Of a DNA stretch of 8,568 nucleotides, positions 5,018-8,568 are shown one piece after another (position 1 is the stretch's first letter; each line of letters opens with the position of its first letter). A program made the position numbers and the translations under genes. The DNA is from Prevotellaceae bacterium (lineage in GTDB: Bacteria > Bacteroidota > Bacteroidia > Bacteroidales > UBA932). Where the stretch lies: contig JAITPP010000082.1 of the NCBI GenBank assembly GCA_031289385.1, positions 1 to 8,568 on the forward strand. Reading direction: 5' to 3'. The notes under the pieces are model-generated. The model saw only the letters and a program-made list of their open reading frames with translations, had not been told where the DNA came from and did no database searches.

Positions 5018-6448
5018 ATGAGTACAGAACTAAAATCATTGTTTCTGAAACACACGGGCGAACAGGCAAACGACATAATCGAACTTTCATCTTCGGGCTC
5101 AAATCGACGTTATTTCAGATTAAAAAACAATAATATTTCGCTGATTGGCGTAATTGGCACTTCGCACGAAGAAAATCGCGCTTTTTTTGAAATGGCGCAA
5201 CACTTTAAAGCACAGGCAATTAATGTGCCGCAGGTTTATTTGCACAGCGACGATTGGATGTATTATATTCAAGAAGATTTGGGCAACACAATTTTGTTTG
5301 ACGTGATACAAAAAGGACGTTTGACGCGGGTTTTCGACCAAGACGAAAAAAAAATTCTTCGCAAAACAATTCAAATGCTCCCCGAAATTCAATTCAAAGG
5401 CGCTGACGGTTTGAATTTTGATATATGTTTTCCTCAACCCGAATTCAACGAGCGTTCGATACTTTGGGATTTGAATTATTTTAAATATTGCTTTCTGAAA
5501 TCGACAGGACTTGATTTTCAGGAAAACAAGCTCGAAGACGACTTTGCGCAAATGGCGAACATACTTTTGCACGATAAATCAAACACGTTTATGTATCGCG
5601 ATTTTCAGTCGCGCAACGTGATGATTAAAGATGACGAGCCGTATTTTATCGACTTTCAGGGCGGGCGCAAAGGTCCGTTTTATTACGATATAGCCTCATT
5701 TTTGTGGCAGGCAAAAGCAAATTTTACCGACGAACTTCGCGAACAGTTAATAAACGATTATATCGAATCATTAAAAAAATTTATTGATATTGATGAACAA
5801 TATTTTCGTCGGCAACTACGCCATTTTGTACTTTTCCGCACATTGCAAGTGTTGGGCGCGTATGGTTTCAGAGGATATTTCGAGAAAAAACCGCATTTTA
5901 TACAAAGCGTTCCTTTTGCAATCGACAATCTGCGAGGCTTGCTCTGTCAGGGTTACGACGAATATCCCTACCTGTGCCGAATACTTGGTGAACTCACAAA
6001 TCTCAAACAATTTTCGGAAGAAATAAAAAAACACAGTTTGCAAGTTCACGTTTGCAGTTTTGCCTACAAAAAAGGCGTTCCCAACGATACTTCGGGAAAT
6101 GGCGGCGGATATGTTTTCGATTGCCGCGCAATAAATAATCCGGGAAAATACGAACGCTACAACCAATTCAACGGTTTAGACGAGCCTGTGATAAAATATC
6201 TTGAAGAAGACGGCGAAATCATTACATTTTTAGAAAATGTTTACAACATAGTCGATAATTCGGTAAAACGTTATATCGAAAGAAAATTTACAAATTTAAT
6301 GATTTGTTTCGGCTGCACAGGCGGGCAACATCGCTCGGTTTACGCGGCGCAACATTTGGCTGAACATCTTAACAAAAAATTCGGCGTGAAAGTAAATCTC
6401 GTTCATCGCGAACAAAATATAGAACAAATATTTGATGCCGAAAGATAA
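5018..6448 (+). CDS. AmgK-like sugar kinase fused to a RapZ C-terminal domain
   Basis: 476 residues with two domains. Residues 1 to about 320 form an aminoglycoside-phosphotransferase-fold kinase close to AmgK, the MurNAc/GlcNAc anomeric kinase of peptidoglycan recycling. The catalytic loop is MYRDFQSRNVM (Asp195, Asn200) and the metal-binding motif is FIDFQGG (Asp212), followed by GPFYYDIASFLW, an AmgK-like pattern. A Tyr stands where most relatives have the His of HRD. Residues about 342-470 match the C-terminal domain of RapZ, which in E. coli senses glucosamine-6-phosphate and binds regulatory RNA: SFAYKKGVPND, GYVFDCRAINNP, NGLDEPV and CFGCTGGQHRSVY (Cys433 to Ser440). The P-loop ATPase half of RapZ is absent. 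A MurU-like gene follows 27 bases later, supporting a role in cell-wall amino-sugar salvage. Such fusions occur in other Bacteroidota; I know of no proven function for the RapZ-C part. Substrate is inferred. Confidence 0.88.
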   Translation: MSTELKSLFLKHTGEQANDIIELSSSGSNRRYFRLKNNNISLIGVIGTSHEENRAFFEMAQHFKAQAINVPQVYLHSDDWMYYIQEDLGNTILFDVIQKGRLTRVFDQDEKKILRKTIQMLPEIQFKGADGLNFDICFPQPEFNERSILWDLNYFKYCFLKSTGLDFQENKLEDDFAQMANILLHDKSNTFMYRDFQSRNVMIKDDEPYFIDFQGGRKGPFYYDIASFLWQAKANFTDELREQLINDYIESLKKFIDIDEQYFRRQLRHFVLFRTLQVLGAYGFRGYFEKKPHFIQSVPFAIDNLRGLLCQGYDEYPYLCRILGELTNLKQFSEEIKKHSLQVHVCSFAYKKGVPNDTSGNGGGYVFDCRAINNPGKYERYNQFNGLDEPVIKYLEEDGEIITFLENVYNIVDNSVKRYIERKFTNLMICFGCTGGQHRSVYAAQHLAEHLNKKFGVKVNLVHREQNIEQIFDAER

Positions 6449-6475
6449 TTTATTTGCCGATTTGAAATTTGAAAA

Positions 6476-7264
6476 ATGAACAATAAAAATCAAATATCCG
6501 ACAAGAACGAATCAAAAAAAGCAATGATTTTTGCAGCAGGTTTGGGTACGCGCCTGAAACCGCTTACCGACAAGCTGCCCAAAGCCCTTATTCCTGTTGC
6601 AGGAAAACCAATGATTGAGCATCTTATAAAAAAATTAAAAACGGCAGGATTTACTCAAATTGTTATCAACGTTCATCATTTTGCCGATATGATTATTGAT
6701 TTTCTGAACAGCAACAATAATTTCGGCGTTGATATTTATATTTCGAACGAACAAAATCAACTTCTCAATACAGGCGGAGGAATAAAACACGCCGCTCGGT
6801 TTTTACAAGGCAACATGCCGTTTCTTGTACACAATGTTGATATTATTTCTAATGTTGATTTAAATGATATTTACGAAAAACATTGCTTGCGCAAGCCCTT
6901 AGCCACGCTTTTGGTTGGCAATCGCACGACATCGCGTTATTTATTTTTCGACAAAAATCAACGTTTATGCGGATGGCAAAACATAGCAACAAACGAATTG
7001 AAATGGACTGATTCGCAAATTTTGCAAAACGAATGTGATAAATACGCTTTTGGCGGAATACACGTAATATCGCCCGAAATATTTAATTATTTCGACAATT
7101 GGAATGATAAATTTTCGATAATTGATTTTTATTTATCGCAAGCGCAAAAAATTTGTGCATACGTCCCACAAAACCTTCGGCTGATTGATATTGGCAAACA
7201 CGAATCGCTAATGCAAGCCGAAAATGAATTTGACAATTTTGATATTTCTAATAATAATTATTAA
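6476..7264 (+). CDS. MurU-like sugar-1-phosphate nucleotidyltransferase
   Basis: 262 residues of the NTP-transferase family (GT-A-like fold). The signature AAGLGTRLKPLTDKLPKAL (residues 20-38) binds nucleotide, and LPKALIPVAGKPMIEHLI continues it. VDIISN (Asp122) gives the expected metal ligand, LLNTGGGI (97-103) lies in the sugar site, and FGGIHVISPEIF (192-203) and LIDIGKHESL (236-245) are typical of MurU/RmlA-type enzymes. Length is near that of other small members. It follows the AmgK-like gene by 27 bases on the same strand, so the two probably convert a free amino sugar to sugar-1-phosphate and then UDP-sugar (UDP-MurNAc in the AmgK/MurU pathway). The ATG at 6476 leaves 16 extra residues before the core; Met17 (MIFAAGLGTR) is an alternative start. 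Without testing, GlcNAc-1-P or another sugar phosphate cannot be excluded as substrate. Confidence 0.88.
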   Translation: MNNKNQISDKNESKKAMIFAAGLGTRLKPLTDKLPKALIPVAGKPMIEHLIKKLKTAGFTQIVINVHHFADMIIDFLNSNNNFGVDIYISNEQNQLLNTGGGIKHAARFLQGNMPFLVHNVDIISNVDLNDIYEKHCLRKPLATLLVGNRTTSRYLFFDKNQRLCGWQNIATNELKWTDSQILQNECDKYAFGGIHVISPEIFNYFDNWNDKFSIIDFYLSQAQKICAYVPQNLRLIDIGKHESLMQAENEFDNFDISNNNY

Positions 7265-7283
7265 CTAAAAAAATAAAATAAAA

Positions 7284-7871
7284 ATGAATACAATTTCTAA
7301 TTTTTTCTTGTTCGCAACAATATTGCTTTGCTGCCAACAATCGACATTCAGCCAAGAACAAACCAAATTTGAAAAAACAGATGCAAAATCATTAACCGAA
7401 AATGTTTTTTCTGTTTTCGATAATAACTGGTTTGTAGTAACCGCAGGAAACGGCGAAACGTACAATCCAATGACAATAAGCTGGGGCGGATTCGGCATAT
7501 TGTGGGGCTCGCCTGTGGCAACAATTTATATTCGCGACACACGCTACACTTATCAACTTCTAAACGAAGGAAAATATTTTACGCTTTGTGCTTTCGACGA
7601 AAAATATCGTTCGGCAACACAATATTTAGGCACAAAATCGGGACGCGATGAAGATAAAATAAAAGCATCGGGATTGACTCCGCTAAAAACGGAATTAGGT
7701 AACACATATTATGCCGAAGCCCGCTTGGTAATTGAATGTGAGAAAGTTTATAACGCCGATTTGCAACCCGAAAATATAACAGACGCAAAAGGTGCAGATA
7801 TGTACAAAAACACCGAGTCGGTTCATCGAATGTTTATTGGTAAAATATTGAATGTTTGGCAGAAGAAATAA
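7284..7871 (+). CDS. Exported flavin-reductase-like domain protein
   Basis: 195 residues. An N-terminal signal peptide (NFFLFATILLCCQQSTFS, cleavage likely before Gln24) precedes a flavin reductase-like (split-barrel, FMN-binding) domain. The segment NPMTISWGGFGILWGSP (61-77), then TIYIRDTRYTYQLL and TLCAFDEKYRSATQYLGTKSGRD (to 122), is the typical flavin-binding core, and the C-terminal strand is HRMFIGKILNVW. Most relatives lack a signal peptide and are cytosolic, so export to the periplasm is the unusual point. Cys16 and Cys17 sit in the hydrophobic region but do not form a good lipobox. It begins 19 bases after the MurU-like gene, on the same strand, so it may be the third operon gene, although no functional link to sugar salvage is evident. 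Domain call is good; electron donor and acceptor are unknown. Confidence 0.85.
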   Translation: MNTISNFFLFATILLCCQQSTFSQEQTKFEKTDAKSLTENVFSVFDNNWFVVTAGNGETYNPMTISWGGFGILWGSPVATIYIRDTRYTYQLLNEGKYFTLCAFDEKYRSATQYLGTKSGRDEDKIKASGLTPLKTELGNTYYAEARLVIECEKVYNADLQPENITDAKGADMYKNTESVHRMFIGKILNVWQKK

Positions 7872-7894
7872 TCAAATATTCAGGCTGTTTCAAA

Positions 7895-8000
7895 AGCACG
7901 CAGATAACGCAGATTAGACGAATTTACGCAGATAAAAAAGAATTTACTGTTATTTTAGGTTTTATAATGGCTAATATAAAATCTGTGTTATCTGTGTGCT
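7895..8000 (+). repeat. Inverted 21-base copies of the ATCTGCGTT word; possible long hairpin
   Basis: Bases 7895-7915 are the reverse complement of 7980-8000 except at two positions, both of which would be G-U pairs in plus-strand RNA. The left copy continues to about 7935 and is an inverted copy of the repeat at 121-156. The pair lies between convergent genes and could end the plus-strand operon's transcript. The loop is about 64 bases and no T-tract follows directly, so it is not a classical terminator. Confidence 0.6.
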
Positions 8001-8344
8001 AACGGCTTTATTTTTTTATATTTTAGTACATATACTAAGCCTGTACCCAAACTTAAAGTGAATATTTTTCTGTAATCAATAAATTCTTTTTGGCTTTCTT
8101 TTGTTACTAAATTTGTACGTTTTTTTTCGATTACAGCGTTAGATTTATAATAAGAAGCAGTAATATTGGCATTAATAAAAAATCTTTCTGATAATTTATA
8201 ACCAAAAGAAACCGAAGGCGCAACAGTAAAAAAACTATAATCTGCTTTTTTTTCCGAAAATTTCAATTCATACTCGACGTTTGATTCTTTTTCTTTTAAT
8301 GCTGCATATCCGGAGTTAATTGCCATCATTGTAGAACCCAGCAA
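7988..8344 (-). pseudogene. Outer-membrane beta-barrel C-terminal fragment, probably decayed
   Basis: The open frame shows alternating hydrophobic strands typical of the end of an outer-membrane beta-barrel: DYSFFTVAPSVSFGYKL, RFFINANITASYYKS, and the closing strand KIFTLSLGTGLVYVLKY. Only about three hairpins are present, fewer than a complete barrel. There is no proper start: the first usable codon is TTG at 8344. The same frame continues upstream (YRIENEKYYFHPKLLLGST) to an in-frame TGA at 8389-8387, beyond which it is open again from an ATG at 8437 (MREITTFFGNSVFGQQ). An IS30-type transposase end lies just upstream, so the 5' part may have been lost by insertion. The last residues (about PLAHR) and the stop codon come from the repeat at 7980-8000. 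Alternatively a signal peptide in another frame (MKNIIFILNF, from about 8373) plus a frameshift could give a small intact barrel. Function unknown. Confidence 0.5.
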
Positions 8345-8460
8345 AAGTTTAGGATGAAAATAATATTTTTCATTTTCTATTCTGTATCATTGTTGTCCGA
8401 AAACGGAATTTCCAAAAAATGTTGTAATTTCGCGCATTGTAATTTTTATTTTTCGCACAT

Positions 8461-8568
8461 TCAAGTTACAAATGCAACTTTTTTATTATGCAAAATTAGT
8501 AAAACTTTTTCATTAGGAGTTAAAAATCCCAATTTTTTTCTTGGTCTATTGTTAATTTTATTTTGGAC
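8461..8568 (-). mobile_element. IS30-family transposase, C-terminal end (cut by window edge)
   Basis: The minus strand from the window end encodes 35 residues and a TGA stop at 8463-8461. The sequence NNRPRKKLGFLTPNE is the characteristic end of the DDE domain in IS30 transposases, and the terminal KKVAFVT is also typical of Bacteroidota members. The rest of the element lies beyond the right edge. The IS end should fall near or shortly after the stop codon, within about 8430-8466, but the terminal inverted repeat cannot be fixed with only one end visible. The element lies next to a damaged barrel gene in the same orientation. Confidence 0.85.

Noticed and set aside
5120..5572. Minus-strand open frame of 150 residues within the kinase gene
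   Set aside because: It lies wholly inside the AmgK-like domain on the other strand and shows no recognisable motif.
6296..6493. Minus-strand frame of 65 residues across the kinase-murU junction
   Set aside because: It is antisense to the conserved RapZ-C motif and has no independent support.
8437..8460. Partial direct repeat (ATGTGCGAAA / ATGCGCGAAA) just past the transposase stop as the IS terminal repeat
   Set aside because: Only one end of the element is visible, so the terminal inverted repeat cannot be confirmed.

Overview
This is an AT-rich window that looks like a member of the Bacteroidota, probably Bacteroidales-like. Three things point there. Candidate promoters carry the TAnnTTTG -7 element, four of them reading TTTGCA, and start codons lack clear Shine-Dalgarno sites. 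A sugar kinase is fused to a RapZ C-terminal domain and followed by a MurU-like gene. The intergenic regions are full of short AT-rich word repeats. No rRNA, tRNA or CRISPR array was seen.

Layout. Bases 1-293 hold a mosaic of short tandem repeats that runs into the promoter of a small, apparently truncated lipoprotein gene (294-527, +). A minus-strand pair follows: a YhcH/YjgK/YiaL-family protein (1549-1995) overlapping by 4 bases a TIGR01212/YhcC-type radical SAM protein (611-1552). The gap 1996-2581 holds that pair's promoter, more mosaic repeat, and a compact minus-strand element with a promoter box, a 12-bp closing stem and a T-tract; this is a candidate small RNA. Next is a minus-strand tilS-ruvC operon (4506 down to 2582), in which tilS is split by a single-base frameshift. 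The gap 4507-5017 carries a second, longer copy of the mosaic repeat, including 12 perfect heptamers.

On the plus strand come three closely spaced genes: an AmgK-like kinase fused to a RapZ C-terminal domain (5018-6448), a MurU-like sugar-1-phosphate nucleotidyltransferase (6476-7264) and an exported flavin-reductase-like protein (7284-7871). The right edge holds inverted copies of the TCTGCGTT repeat word, a decayed outer-membrane beta-barrel fragment (minus), and the 3' end of an IS30-family transposase (minus) cut by the window edge.

How the genes work together. The first two plus-strand genes suggest salvage of a cell-wall amino sugar: anomeric phosphorylation, then nucleotidyl transfer to give a UDP-sugar, as in the AmgK/MurU route. 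The fused RapZ-C domain may add a sensing function; that part is inference. tilS (tRNA-Ile lysidine) and ruvC (Holliday junction resolution) are housekeeping genes. The most notable items are the kinase-RapZ fusion, the candidate small RNA, the tilS frameshift at a slippery-looking heptamer, and the modular repeats placed just upstream of plus-strand genes.
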